A stretch of 24,645 nucleotides of DNA from JBBDWZ01 sp050732575 (lineage in GTDB: Bacteria; Gemmatimonadota; Gemmatimonadetes; Longimicrobiales; RSA9): assembly GCA_050732575.1 (NCBI GenBank), contig JBOHRF010000053.1, positions 1 through 24,645 on the forward strand, written 5' to 3'. This document shows positions 15,879 through 24,625 of this stretch, piece after piece. The stretch's first letter is position 1, and each line of letters starts with the position of its first letter. Below the pieces are notes generated by a model, which had not been told where the DNA came from, made no database searches, and was given only the letters and a program-made list of their open reading frames with translations. Position numbers and translations under genes: made by a program.

Positions 15879-18296
15879 ATGCGTTACTCGGTTCGTTCGC
15901 TGGTCAAGTCGCCTGGATTTGCCATCCTCGTGGTGCTCACGCTGGGGCTGGGGATCGGCGCGAACACGGCTGTTTTCAGCGTGTTCCGGGGTGTGCTGCT
16001 GCGCCCGTTACCGCACGCGGACGAGGGGCGTCTGGTCTACCTGCAGCAATCGACGGCGCAATCGGGGCAGCAGGAGGTGAAGTTCTCAGTCCCGGAGATC
16101 CTGGACCTGCGAACGGGCGCCAAATCGCTGACCGGGTTCGCGGAATTCTCGGCGATGCCGTTCACGATGTTGGGGCGAGGCACGCCGGTGCAGGTGCAGG
16201 CTGGGATCGTGAGTGGCAACTATTTCGAGGTTCTGGGACTTTCGCCGGTTCTGGGACGGACCATCGGCGCGCGGGACGATGGTCCGACCGCCGAAGCGGT
16301 CATGATGCTGACGCACGAGTACTGGCAGAGCGCGTTTGGCGGGACTGAGGATGTGATTGGCAAAGTGTTCCGCATGAACGGGCGGTCGGTAACGGTGGTG
16401 GGTGTAGCGGAGCCGGCGCCACCGTTTCCCGGTGAAACCGATGTCTTCGTGAATCTGGTTACATCGCCGCACCATCTTGACGCGACGATGGTGCACGGGC
16501 GCTCGCACCGGATGACGGATGTATTTGCGCGCATAGCGCCGGGCGCAACGATAGAACGTGGGCAGGCGGAGGTCGACCAGCTGGCGGCGCGGATGTACCA
16601 GGATCATCCGGAGAATTACGACGCCGCGGCTGGATACGGAGTGCGCCTCACGCCGATGCGCGCTGCGCTGACGGCCAACGCGCGCCGGACGTTGTACCTG
16701 TTGATGGCGGCGGCGGCGCTGGTGCTGCTGACGACCTGCGCGAACGCAGCGAATCTGGTGTTGACGCGCAATATCCGGCGTGAGCGCGAGCTGGCGGTGC
16801 GCTGGGCGTTGGGGGCAGACCGCGCTCGTCTGCGGCGCATACTGCTGGCTGAAACTGGGCTGCTCGCGCTGCTCGGCACTGCCGTCGGCCTCGCGCTCGC
16901 GTATGTCGGACTGGACCTGCTGGTCGGATTCGCCAGCCGATTCACGGCGCGGGCCAGCGAAATCCGGCTCGACGGCGGCGTCTTGTTGTTTGCGATCGCA
17001 ATAGCGAGCGCCGCCGCGCTCGTGTTCGCCTTTGTGCCGTCGGTGGGTGACGGCGCATCGTTGATGCGCACCGGTTCACGCGCAACGAGCGGTCGACAAC
17101 GTCTGCAGCGCGGGCTGATCGTGGCGCAGGTGGGAGCCAGCGTCACCGTGCTGACCGCGGCGGGGCTACTGACGCGCACGCTCTTGCAGCTCAATGCAGT
17201 GGACACGGGCGTACGCGTGGAAAACACGCTCACACTCGAAGCGCCGGTCAACCAGGAGGGACAGAGCGCAGCGCAGATTGTGAGCCTGCAGGAAGAGATG
17301 CGCCGGCAAATTGCGGAGCTGCCCGGCGTTAGTGCGGTGGGTGTTGGTATGTCGGTTCCTCTACGTCCAAATCAGATCCTGTTGGAGATCAAGGCGGAAG
17401 GCCGACCTCAGGAACCGGGCGTGCCGATACCGATGGCGGAGTACCGCACGGCCACACCCGAGTTTTTCGATGCGGCGGGTATGAAGATGGTAACGGGTCG
17501 CAATTTTGCTGCCACCGACCGCGGCGGCAGCGGCCCGGTTGCGATTCTGAACCAGGCGCTGGCGGAGCGACTCTTCGGCAAGGATGATCCAATCGGCAGG
17601 CGGGTCGCGTGGACCGGGCAGGTCCTTTCTGCAATCGGCATGAAGGACGATGCGTGGCGCAGCGTGATCGGCGTGGTGAACAACACGCGCGACAACGGAC
17701 CGGATGCGCCGCCACCATTGGTCATGTTCCAGCCGTTGGCACAGTATGACCTCGGCTATTTTCCGGGCGCGTTCGTGATCCGCGCCGCGGGCGCATCGGC
17801 GCTAGCTCCACGCGTACACAAGATTCTGAACCAGCTGGCGCCGGAATCACCGATTCTGCGCGTGGCTACACTCGAGCAAATCCGCGCGGAAAACGTGGCC
17901 GCCGAGCGGCTCAACACGTTCCTGGTGGCTATGCTCGGTGCGCTTGCGCTCGTGATCGCAGCGCTGGGCCTGGCGGGCGTACTCTCGTTCTTCATCAGTC
18001 AGCGCACCGCCGAGATCGGAATCCGCATGAGTCTGGGCGCGGCGCCAACCAGGATTCTGGCCATGGTGCTCGGTGATGGCGCGGTCATGCTCGGACTCGG
18101 CATCGCGCTGGGCGTGGTCGGCGCGCTGGCGGTCGTGCGCCTGCTGGAAGGATTGCTGTTCGGCGTGGCACCACGAGACCCGGTTACGCTCGCCAGCGTG
18201 ACGCTGGTGATGGTCGCAGTCGGTCTGGGCGCGTGCGTGGTGCCGGCGCTGCGAGCCGCACGCGTGAATCCGTTGATTGCTATGCGCAAGGAATGA
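15879..18296 (+). CDS. ADOP-type ABC transporter permease (MacB/FtsX-like, duplicated)
   Basis: The 805-residue membrane protein begins MRYSVRSLVKSPGFAILVVL with a first membrane helix at about 15-41. A large periplasmic MacB-type domain follows, then a cluster of helices (about 267-293, 322-350, 360-382). A second copy comes next: a membrane helix at about 408-430, a second periplasmic domain, and three C-terminal helices (about 684-708, 730-755, 772-792). Conserved cytoplasmic loops RERELAVRWALGADRARLRR and RTAEIGIRMSLGAAPTRI are present, and the end VNPLIAMRKE is typical. This is the layout of the 'acidobacterial duplicated orphan permease' group. No ATPase or adaptor gene is adjacent, so its partner ATPase, if any, lies elsewhere. 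By analogy it may move lipids, peptides or toxic compounds across the envelope. It is coupled to a TetR gene by an ATGA overlap. Confidence 0.92.
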   Translation: MRYSVRSLVKSPGFAILVVLTLGLGIGANTAVFSVFRGVLLRPLPHADEGRLVYLQQSTAQSGQQEVKFSVPEILDLRTGAKSLTGFAEFSAMPFTMLGRGTPVQVQAGIVSGNYFEVLGLSPVLGRTIGARDDGPTAEAVMMLTHEYWQSAFGGTEDVIGKVFRMNGRSVTVVGVAEPAPPFPGETDVFVNLVTSPHHLDATMVHGRSHRMTDVFARIAPGATIERGQAEVDQLAARMYQDHPENYDAAAGYGVRLTPMRAALTANARRTLYLLMAAAALVLLTTCANAANLVLTRNIRRERELAVRWALGADRARLRRILLAETGLLALLGTAVGLALAYVGLDLLVGFASRFTARASEIRLDGGVLLFAIAIASAAALVFAFVPSVGDGASLMRTGSRATSGRQRLQRGLIVAQVGASVTVLTAAGLLTRTLLQLNAVDTGVRVENTLTLEAPVNQEGQSAAQIVSLQEEMRRQIAELPGVSAVGVGMSVPLRPNQILLEIKAEGRPQEPGVPIPMAEYRTATPEFFDAAGMKMVTGRNFAATDRGGSGPVAILNQALAERLFGKDDPIGRRVAWTGQVLSAIGMKDDAWRSVIGVVNNTRDNGPDAPPPLVMFQPLAQYDLGYFPGAFVIRAAGASALAPRVHKILNQLAPESPILRVATLEQIRAENVAAERLNTFLVAMLGALALVIAALGLAGVLSFFISQRTAEIGIRMSLGAAPTRILAMVLGDGAVMLGLGIALGVVGALAVVRLLEGLLFGVAPRDPVTLASVTLVMVAVGLGACVVPALRAARVNPLIAMRKE

Positions 18297-18934
18297 GCAA
18301 GAATCGTCGGCGCAGCAAGAAACGGGTGCGCGCGCCCGATGCAACCAGGCAGAAGCTCCTCGCGGTGGCCTTCGAGGAGTTTTACCGCCACGGGTTTCAG
18401 GCGGCGAGCATGCACACGATCCTCGAGAAAGCCGGCGTCAGCAAGGGCGGGCTCTATCATCATTTCGTCGATAAAGCAGCGCTCGGCTACGCCGTGGTGG
18501 ACGAGGTCATACGCAATCCTGTGCTGGACGCTTACCTCGGTTCACTCGAGCAAGACAGCGACGATCCTTTGACCACGTTGCAGAATGTTTTGCGCCAGCG
18601 GCCGGACCACTTCATCACCACGGGCATCAATCAGGGCTGTCCGCTCAACAATCTTGCCCAGGAAATGTCGCCGCTCGATGAGGAATTCCGGCTCCGGCTC
18701 GCGGCTACCTTTGAAGCCTGGATCGATGGCTTTGCTGTGGCGCTCGAACGCGCGCAGGAGCGGGGGATAATGCGGCCGGAAGTCGACGCGCGTGCGGTCG
18801 CGCGTCTGCTGGTGGCCGCGATTGAAGGCTCATTCGGCCTCGCGAAAAATGCCCAGAGCGTTGACCTGTTGCGAGCCAATCTCGAGATGCTGGCGAATTT
18901 CCTCGACGGCTTGCGTACGCCGACTCCAGCCTAG
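18293..18934 (+). CDS. TetR/AcrR-family transcriptional repressor
   Basis: The 213-residue protein starts MSKNRRRSKKRVRAPDATRQ and has the TetR DNA-binding domain: KLLAVAFEEFYRHGFQAASM, the turn TILEKAGVSKGGLYHHFVDK, then ALGYAVVDEVI. The C-terminal ligand domain includes INQGCPLNNLAQEMSPLDEE and FEAWIDGFAVALERAQERG, which resembles the C-terminal domain of many TetR regulators of efflux or stress genes. The start at 18293 overlaps the permease stop (ATGA); a longer open frame from 18233 lies within the permease and is rejected. It probably binds the palindrome at 15809-15830 and represses both the permease and itself. The ligand is unknown. Confidence 0.9.
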   Translation: MSKNRRRSKKRVRAPDATRQKLLAVAFEEFYRHGFQAASMHTILEKAGVSKGGLYHHFVDKAALGYAVVDEVIRNPVLDAYLGSLEQDSDDPLTTLQNVLRQRPDHFITTGINQGCPLNNLAQEMSPLDEEFRLRLAATFEAWIDGFAVALERAQERGIMRPEVDARAVARLLVAAIEGSFGLAKNAQSVDLLRANLEMLANFLDGLRTPTPA

Positions 18935-19122
18935 ATCAGCCCCATGTGACCGTCATCGGCGCGTCTTGCGAACGGAAGAGGTGACGGTGGCGAACCCGGT
19001 TTCACCGCCGCCATGGGCCGGCCGGCCGGGCTGGCTCGGGGCCATTTGGGGACTGGCACACGGGACGTCAAAGAGCCGTTCATCAACGGATTCCCGCTTT
19101 TAGGAAAGAGGGCAGGTCCGGT

Positions 19123-19150
19123 TTGGGCGCCAATTACGTATTCATATAGC
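19123..19150 (+). promoter_or_regulatory. Candidate promoter of the envelope operon
   Basis: TTGGGC (19123-19128) and TATAGC (19145-19150) are 16 bases apart. Transcription from here would give a leader of about 40 bases before ATG 19195. The rest of the 260-base gap after the TetR gene is GC-rich and holds no recognised riboswitch or RNA. Confidence 0.4.
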
Positions 19151-19194
19151 AGGTGCCTCTTGCTCGAATTCGGCGCAGGTTGGAGCTTAGCTAC

Positions 19195-19575
19195 ATGTCG
19201 ATCGGGCGTTCAGGACTGATACGGAGCATCGTTCTTGGCGTGCTGACCCTCAATCTTCTGGGGGTGCAGGTCGGGATCGAGCCGAGTCACGCCTGTCCGG
19301 TCCACGACCGCGACGTGCAACAGGCCGCTGGCCCGAGCCATGCCGGTCATCATCCGGTAAATGGGGACGACTCCGCTTCTTCTCCCGAAGAACCGAATTG
19401 CTGCACCTGTCTTGGCACCTGCGCGGTAGCCGCACCGGCGCTGCTTGCTGGCCGCATCGTGCCGTCCTGGCTGTCGCTGGAGAGCACGGCGCGCACACGC
19501 GTGGTGCATACCGATGTTCGGCAGCATCCACTTCCCCGACTCCATCCTTTTGCAACTGCTCCTCCGCTGAGCTGA
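19195..19575 (+). CDS. Small exported Cys/His-rich protein (DUF2946-like)
   Basis: The 126-residue product begins MSIGRSGLIRSIVLGVLTLN, a signal peptide or membrane anchor. A short metal-ligand-rich stretch follows: HACPVHD, then SHAGHH, then NCCTCLGTC. The C-terminus HPLPRLHPFATAPPLS resembles the end of DUF2946-type proteins, which often sit beside TonB receptors or copper genes. I infer periplasmic or membrane-bound metal binding, but the family assignment is tentative. The start at 19195 has GGAG 9 bases upstream and lies downstream of the candidate promoter. A GTG at 19153 would add 14 residues that do not look like part of a signal peptide. The gene is the first of four on the same strand, with 70 bases to the receptor start. 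Confidence 0.6.
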   Translation: MSIGRSGLIRSIVLGVLTLNLLGVQVGIEPSHACPVHDRDVQQAAGPSHAGHHPVNGDDSASSPEEPNCCTCLGTCAVAAPALLAGRIVPSWLSLESTARTRVVHTDVRQHPLPRLHPFATAPPLS

Positions 19576-19645
19576 GTGGCGCGGTACTGCTCCACGCGCG
19601 TGCGCGCGTGTGCAGACAACTCTCACTCAACATTGCGGAGAACTC

Positions 19646-21961
19646 ATGTTTGTGTACTGCGTTTCGCGCAGCTGCGCAACCATCATGCGACGGCTGCTCA
19701 TCATAATGGTGCTGGCCTTTCCCGATCTGGCCCGTGCACAGGGCGGTGCCACGTTGACCGGTTCCGTGCGCGCGTCCACGGGTGAACCACTGGCCGGCGC
19801 AACGGTCCGTGTGGCCGACACCTCCATCGGTGCTCTGACCGACGGCACGGGCAACTTCCGTCTGACCAACGCGCCCGTGGGCCGGCAGGTGCTGCTGATC
19901 GAACAAATTGGCTATCGCACGGTGCGCCGGGAAATCGATGTGCGTGATGGCCTGACTTTGGATTTCCGGTTGCAGGAATCGGCCGTGCGCGTGGATGCGA
20001 TGGTGATCACCGCGAGCGGCGTCGCGCAGCGGCAGATGGAATCGCAAGTCTCCACGGGTGTTGTCACCGGCCCCGAGATGCGTGAGACGCGGCCCAGCCA
20101 TCCGGCCGAGGTAGCTGGTCGCGTAGCAGGTGCGTGGGTCAATGTGGCCGGCTCCGGTGAAGGTCACATGACCTCGATTCGCCAGCCGCTGACGACCAGC
20201 CCGGTCTATTTGTATCTCGAGGATGGAATTCCCACGCGCTCCACCGGCTTCTTCAATCACAATGCTCTGTACGAAATCAATGTGCCCCAGGCCGGCCGGA
20301 TGGAAATCCTCAAGGGTCCAGGCACGGCGCTGTATGGCAGTGATGCGATTGGTGGTGTGATCAACGTGGAAACGCGTGCGCCTGCCGGGGAACGAAATGC
20401 GGAGCTGTACGCGGAAGGCGGCGGCCACGGCTGGCGTCGAGCGTTGATCTCACTCAGCGGCACACGCAGGTCGGACGGTGTGCGCGCGGACCTGAACCTC
20501 ACCAAGTGGGACGGCTGGCGCACGGCCACGGGCTACGATCGGCAGAGTGCCACGCTGCGCTGGGATCATCGCTTCAGGGAAGGGCTCAAACTCAAGACGG
20601 TAGCGGCCTGGTCGCGCATCGATCAGATCGATCCATCGGCGCTGCCGCGTACAACCTTTGAGTCGACGGCCGAGGACAACTACTTCCCCATTGCCACGCG
20701 CAACATCGAAGCGTTCCGCGTGTCTTCCGCGCTCGAGCTGCAGGGGCGCAACTTCGGCGTCACCGTGACACCGTTTGCACGCTGGAACGAGATGCGCCTG
20801 CTGCCTTCCTGGATGTTGAGCTTCGATCCTGTGTACTACACGACCGGGCATCGCTCGCTGGGCGTGTTTGCACGCGCTCACTATGAGCTGCCGGCGCTGC
20901 GCACACGCGTTACCAGCGGTGTGGATGTCGATTACAGTCCGGGCAGCCGTCTGGAGCGCATCATTGCGCCCACGCGCGAGGGCTCGGTCTATACATCGTA
21001 CACCGATGGGGCGGTGATCTACGACTATGATGTGACGTTCCGCGGCGCCTCGCCTTACCTGCAATTGGAGACCACACCGGTCAGGCAGCTGCATCTGTCG
21101 GCGGGTCTGCGCTACGATCACATCGGCTACCGCTATGACAACCAGTTGGAAGCCCTGACCACAGGACGCCATCGCAAGCCCGCCGATACTACCGTCGATT
21201 ACGACCACTGGAGCCCCAAGGTGGGTATGGCCTGGGAGCTGGCACCGCAGTTAGGGCTTTTCGGCTCGTATCGGCACAGCTTCCGCGCGCCCTCGGAAGG
21301 CCAGTTGTTCCGCCAGGGCAGCAGCATCAGCCCGGTGGATCTGAAGCCGATTCGCGCCAATGCGCTGGAAGCGGGTGTGCGCGGTGCACTGTCGGTCTTC
21401 GACTACGAGCTGACCGCGTATGACATGCGCGTGCAGGACGATGTCCTGACCTTCATTCGGGCCGACAATCAGCGTGAGACGCAGAACGCCGGTGAAACGC
21501 GCCATCGCGGCGTGGAAGTGGGAGCCGGTGTGAACGTGACCGACTGGGCGCGGCTGGACGTGTCATACGCGCGTAGCAAGCATACGTACGAGAGCTGGAA
21601 CCCGCGCCCCACGCTGAGTTACTCCGGTCAGGAAATCGAACGCGCGCCGCGCAACCTGATGAATGCGCGCGCCCGCTTCGACCCCGCCTTCCTGCGCGGC
21701 GGCCAGGCCACGTTCGAGTGGGTACGCGTGGGCAGCTATTGGGAAGATCCGGAGAACGACAACCAGTACGAGGGCCACAATCTATTCAACGTGCGCACCA
21801 GCGTCGGTTTGCCCATGGGCTTTCAGCTGGTCGCTCGCGTGACGAACCTCTTCGATGAGCGGTATGCCGAAAACGCGAGCTTCACGGTGGCCGAGCAGGA
21901 GCAGCTCAACCCGGGCGCGCCGCGCATGGTGTATTTGGGCCTGCAGGCAGTCCTGAAATGA
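19646..21961 (+). CDS. TonB-dependent outer-membrane receptor with carboxypeptidase-regulatory-like domain
   Basis: The 771-residue product has a signal peptide ending at about FPDLARAQ. A beta-sandwich domain follows (TLTGSVRASTGEPLAGATVR ... GALTDGTGNFRLTNAPVG ... LIEQIGYRTVRREIDV), as in TonB receptors with a carboxypeptidase regulatory-like extension. The plug is next: VYLYLEDGIPTRSTGFFNHN, MEILKGPGTALYGSDAIGGV and INVETRAP. The rest is a 22-strand barrel, with RHSFRAPSEGQLFRQG, RHRGVEVGAGVNV and VTNLFDERYAENASF near the end. It should import a scarce ligand using energy from TonB. Neighbours suggest a metal or metal complex; the sequence itself does not fix the ligand. The start at 19646 has GGAG 6 bases upstream. 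ATG 19685 would give a tidier signal peptide but has no ribosome site. The end overlaps the next gene (ATGA). Confidence 0.9.
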   Translation: MFVYCVSRSCATIMRRLLIIMVLAFPDLARAQGGATLTGSVRASTGEPLAGATVRVADTSIGALTDGTGNFRLTNAPVGRQVLLIEQIGYRTVRREIDVRDGLTLDFRLQESAVRVDAMVITASGVAQRQMESQVSTGVVTGPEMRETRPSHPAEVAGRVAGAWVNVAGSGEGHMTSIRQPLTTSPVYLYLEDGIPTRSTGFFNHNALYEINVPQAGRMEILKGPGTALYGSDAIGGVINVETRAPAGERNAELYAEGGGHGWRRALISLSGTRRSDGVRADLNLTKWDGWRTATGYDRQSATLRWDHRFREGLKLKTVAAWSRIDQIDPSALPRTTFESTAEDNYFPIATRNIEAFRVSSALELQGRNFGVTVTPFARWNEMRLLPSWMLSFDPVYYTTGHRSLGVFARAHYELPALRTRVTSGVDVDYSPGSRLERIIAPTREGSVYTSYTDGAVIYDYDVTFRGASPYLQLETTPVRQLHLSAGLRYDHIGYRYDNQLEALTTGRHRKPADTTVDYDHWSPKVGMAWELAPQLGLFGSYRHSFRAPSEGQLFRQGSSISPVDLKPIRANALEAGVRGALSVFDYELTAYDMRVQDDVLTFIRADNQRETQNAGETRHRGVEVGAGVNVTDWARLDVSYARSKHTYESWNPRPTLSYSGQEIERAPRNLMNARARFDPAFLRGGQATFEWVRVGSYWEDPENDNQYEGHNLFNVRTSVGLPMGFQLVARVTNLFDERYAENASFTVAEQEQLNPGAPRMVYLGLQAVLK

Positions 21962-23301
21962 AGGCGCCCTCGCTTTGTCACTCGCTTCGCTCGTGGGCGC
22001 GCTTGCTGCGCGCGCGGGCGGGCCGCGCCGGGCGCGCTGCGCGTGCACGGAACTACCGGAACTCGTACCGGCTCGGGTTCACGCTCGTGGCCGTGCTGAC
22101 AGCCTGTGGTCCTGCGGGACCCCGCGTTGACGTTGTGGACGTGCCCAGTGTGGCGGGGGCACGAGAGACGGCGGATCCGGCTATTGCGCGCGATCCTGCG
22201 AATGGCGACTGGCTGCTGTCGTGGGTGGCGGGCGATTCGAGTGGCTATCACCTGTATTTCGCCCGCTCGGGCGATGGTGGTGCCAGCTGGTCCGCGCCCG
22301 TGCGTGTGACCGATCGTGCGCACGACATCAAGCCCCATGCAGAGGCTTCTGCGCGCATGGTAGCCGTGAACGGCGCCATCGCATTGTTCTGGCCCAATAA
22401 CATCGAGGTGCCGGGCCGGCGCTTTCCCGCCAGTCACATGCGCTTCAGTCGTTCCACGGATGGCGGACGCAGCTGGACCAGCGCCATCACCTTGAACGAT
22501 GACACGGCCAGCGCGTTGGCTGGTCACACGTTTCATGGCGCTACCGCACGCGGTGACACGATGATCGTGGCGTGGCTGGATAGTCGCACAGGCGCGCAGC
22601 CAGCGCATGGCGATACGGCCGTACATCACGATGGTGATGCCACGATCTATACCGCGGTTTCCGCCGATCGTGGCGTAAGCTGGGCGGCGCAGAATGGCGT
22701 GTACTGGGGGAATGCGTGTCCATGCTGTCGTGTCTCCCTGGCCAGTGCGCCTGACGGCCGCGTCCTGGCCGCGTGGCGCGGACACTTCGAAGGCAGCGTG
22801 CGCGATCCCGTGGTGGCCACATTGTCACCAGCGCGCGGCGCGCCCACGCGCGTGCGCGCCGATGGCTGGGTGTTTCAGGGTTGCCCGCACACCGGTCCGG
22901 CGCTAGCCATCGATGACACTGGTAGCTTGCACGTGGCCTGGTTCACGGGCAAAGAAGGCGGCGCGGGCGTGTTCTACGCACGCACGTCAGGTGCTTCGAG
23001 TGCGTTTGGCACGGCACTGCCGCTCTTGACGGCTGAATCCTTGCCGGCTGCACACCCGGCTATAACCATGACCCGTGCAGGCGCGGTGATAGCCATGAAC
23101 CTCGATCCGAACGGCCGGCGTGCACTCACCATTGCCACCGTGCGAGAGGGTACGGCAACGACTCATGTAGTGCCGAACACGGAGGGCGCCGATCATCCCC
23201 ATCTGATCGCACTTCCGGATGGCAATGCGCTGGTAGCGTGGACCGAGAAAATGGCGGGCGCGGTCAGGATTCGACTTGCGCGCGTGGTTGCCGGCGAGTG
23301 A
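21958..23301 (+). CDS. BNR/Asp-box repeat lipoprotein with CPCC motif (sialidase-fold, not a proven sialidase)
   Basis: The 447-residue protein has a lipoprotein signal, RLGFTLVAVLTACG, with the lipidated cysteine at C50. The mature part is a beta-propeller with three clear Asp boxes: SGDGGASW (104-111), STDGGRSW (166-173) and SADRGVSW (235-242). It also has ETADPAIARDP near the start and DHPHLIALPDGNALVAWTE near the end. The catalytic arginine motif of true sialidases (FRIP) is not seen. Instead there are HTFHGA, ACPCCR (C254, C256, C257) and GCPHTGP, which look like metal or redox ligands. I infer a surface or periplasmic binding protein working with the receptor before it. The N-terminus has an unusual Arg-rich stretch of about 35 residues ahead of the signal. 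The ATG overlaps the receptor stop (ATGA), and no better start was found. Confidence 0.75.
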   Translation: MKAPSLCHSLRSWARLLRARAGRAGRAARARNYRNSYRLGFTLVAVLTACGPAGPRVDVVDVPSVAGARETADPAIARDPANGDWLLSWVAGDSSGYHLYFARSGDGGASWSAPVRVTDRAHDIKPHAEASARMVAVNGAIALFWPNNIEVPGRRFPASHMRFSRSTDGGRSWTSAITLNDDTASALAGHTFHGATARGDTMIVAWLDSRTGAQPAHGDTAVHHDGDATIYTAVSADRGVSWAAQNGVYWGNACPCCRVSLASAPDGRVLAAWRGHFEGSVRDPVVATLSPARGAPTRVRADGWVFQGCPHTGPALAIDDTGSLHVAWFTGKEGGAGVFYARTSGASSAFGTALPLLTAESLPAAHPAITMTRAGAVIAMNLDPNGRRALTIATVREGTATTHVVPNTEGADHPHLIALPDGNALVAWTEKMAGAVRIRLARVVAGE

Positions 23302-23355
23302 ACTTCTAAAATCGAGGGCCAGGGCGAGGGCGGGTTACTAGCAGCCAGGCAGTGC

Positions 23356-24561
23356 ATGCGGGCAGCCAAACGTATAACCCAGACTGTTGGAATTCTTGGA
23401 CTGTGGTTCGGAATGACGACAGTGACAGCGGCGCAGGAGCCGGCGCGCTGGCGGCTGAATGCGGACGGTCGTGCATTCGCGCAATACATGCAATCGGGCA
23501 CGTTAGCCGGAACTCGCGCATTTGGCAGCGCCAACTGGTTCATGGCCGACCTGCGCCGCGAGTCGGGCGATCACCGATTCGTGGTGGCGGGCATGGTCAG
23601 CGCCGAGCCGCTCACGCTGGGCGAATGCGGCTATCCCCGCTTGCTCACCCCGGGTTTCCTCTGTTTTGACAATGTCCTGGAAGATCGGCAGCACACCCAT
23701 CCGCTGGTCATGGGCCTGTCGGCGAGCTACGAACGCGTGCTCAGTGAAAGCAGCCAGGCCCATGTGCAAGCCAGCCTGGTAGGCGAGCCGGCCTTCGGTC
23801 CCGCGCCCTACTTCCATCGTGCATCGGCGCAATTCGATCCCATCGCGCCCCTGACCAACGATCTGCTGAATCCGGCGCACACGGCGTACGGCGTGGTGAC
23901 CGCCGGCGCTACTATCGGTCAGATTGCCTGGCAGGCCTCGGTGTTCAACGGCGCTGCGCGCGACCACAACCCGTACGATTTCGACATTGCGCCACTGCAC
24001 AGCTATGCGACGCGCGCGGCATTGTTCCTGAGTGACAGAACGCGCGTGCAGGCATCGGTCGCCGATTTCCAGCCGGCGGGAGCCGGGTCAGCACATCATG
24101 GTCATGGCGGGGGCCGCATGCGCGCGTGGAGTGCCAGCCTGGAACATCAGGTGAGCGGTGCGGAGCGCACCGGCGCATTGACCATCGCGTGGGCCGCACA
24201 TCACGCCGGTGGCGAGACCGCGCATTCGGGCTTGCTGGAGGGTCAGGTGACACGGGCCCGCCACACCATGTTTGGGCGCCTCGAGATGGTGGAGCGCATC
24301 GAGCTGGAAGCCACGTTCGTCGACCTGCCCGATGGCACTCACCAGCACATAGTAACACCGCGCCGTTTCTGGGTGGGTGAAGTGAACGGCGGCTACGCGC
24401 ATCGGCTGATCAGCCGATTCGGCCTGGATGCCAGCCTGGGTGCACGGGCCAGCATGAATTCCATTCCCGCCTACATCTCGCCCCGCTACAACGCCGATCT
24501 GGGATTCGGATTTGCTGTGTTTGCATTGATCGCGCGCAGCGGGACGGAGCATCACCACTAG
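23356..24561 (+). CDS. His-rich outer-membrane beta-barrel protein of metal-resistance type
   Basis: The 401-residue product has a signal peptide (RAAKRITQTVGILGLWFGM ... TAAQ) and alternating short amphipathic strands throughout. The blocks SANWFMADLRRESGDHRFVV, MVSAEPLTLGECGYPRLLTP, LEDRQHTHPLVMGLSASYER, GEPAFGPAPYFHRASAQFDP, APLTND, HTAYGVVTAGATIG and ASVFNGAARDHNPYDFDI match a family of outer-membrane proteins I recall from copper-related clusters. The function has not been established to my knowledge. Histidine clusters SAHHGHGGG, AWAAHHAGGETAH, DGTHQH and the terminal EHHH add to the case for metal binding. It follows the BNR lipoprotein by 54 bases with no terminator between, and is probably the last gene of the operon. 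The ribosome site (CAGG, about 6 bases upstream) is weak. Confidence 0.75.
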   Translation: MRAAKRITQTVGILGLWFGMTTVTAAQEPARWRLNADGRAFAQYMQSGTLAGTRAFGSANWFMADLRRESGDHRFVVAGMVSAEPLTLGECGYPRLLTPGFLCFDNVLEDRQHTHPLVMGLSASYERVLSESSQAHVQASLVGEPAFGPAPYFHRASAQFDPIAPLTNDLLNPAHTAYGVVTAGATIGQIAWQASVFNGAARDHNPYDFDIAPLHSYATRAALFLSDRTRVQASVADFQPAGAGSAHHGHGGGRMRAWSASLEHQVSGAERTGALTIAWAAHHAGGETAHSGLLEGQVTRARHTMFGRLEMVERIELEATFVDLPDGTHQHIVTPRRFWVGEVNGGYAHRLISRFGLDASLGARASMNSIPAYISPRYNADLGFGFAVFALIARSGTEHHH

Positions 24562-24589
24562 CCGCGCGCGGGCACGTAAGGACCGAGTC

Positions 24590-24625
24590 GTGTCGGGCGT
24601 AACGGGCGTGTCGGGCGTGTCGGGA
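24590..24625 (+). repeat. Four tandem 9-bp units
   Basis: The units GTGTCGGGC, GTAACGGGC, GTGTCGGGC and GTGTCGGGA follow one another without gaps. In one frame they encode VSG-VTG-VSG-VSG, and AAGGA lies 7 bases before the first GTG. They might thus open a gene that continues beyond the window. The remaining 20 bases are too few to tell. Confidence 0.7.

Noticed and set aside
18949..18988. A hairpin after the TetR gene as a terminator
   Set aside because: ACCGTCATC and GGTGACGGT can pair with a 22-base loop, but the loop is long, one pair is a wobble, and no T-run follows.
18935..19194. A cobalamin or other riboswitch before the TonB receptor operon
   Set aside because: No B12-box or other known aptamer core was recognised in the 260-base gap.
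21958..23301. A true exo-alpha-sialidase
   Set aside because: Asp boxes only show the propeller fold. The FRIP arginine motif is absent, and the context is an outer-membrane receptor operon rather than sugar metabolism.
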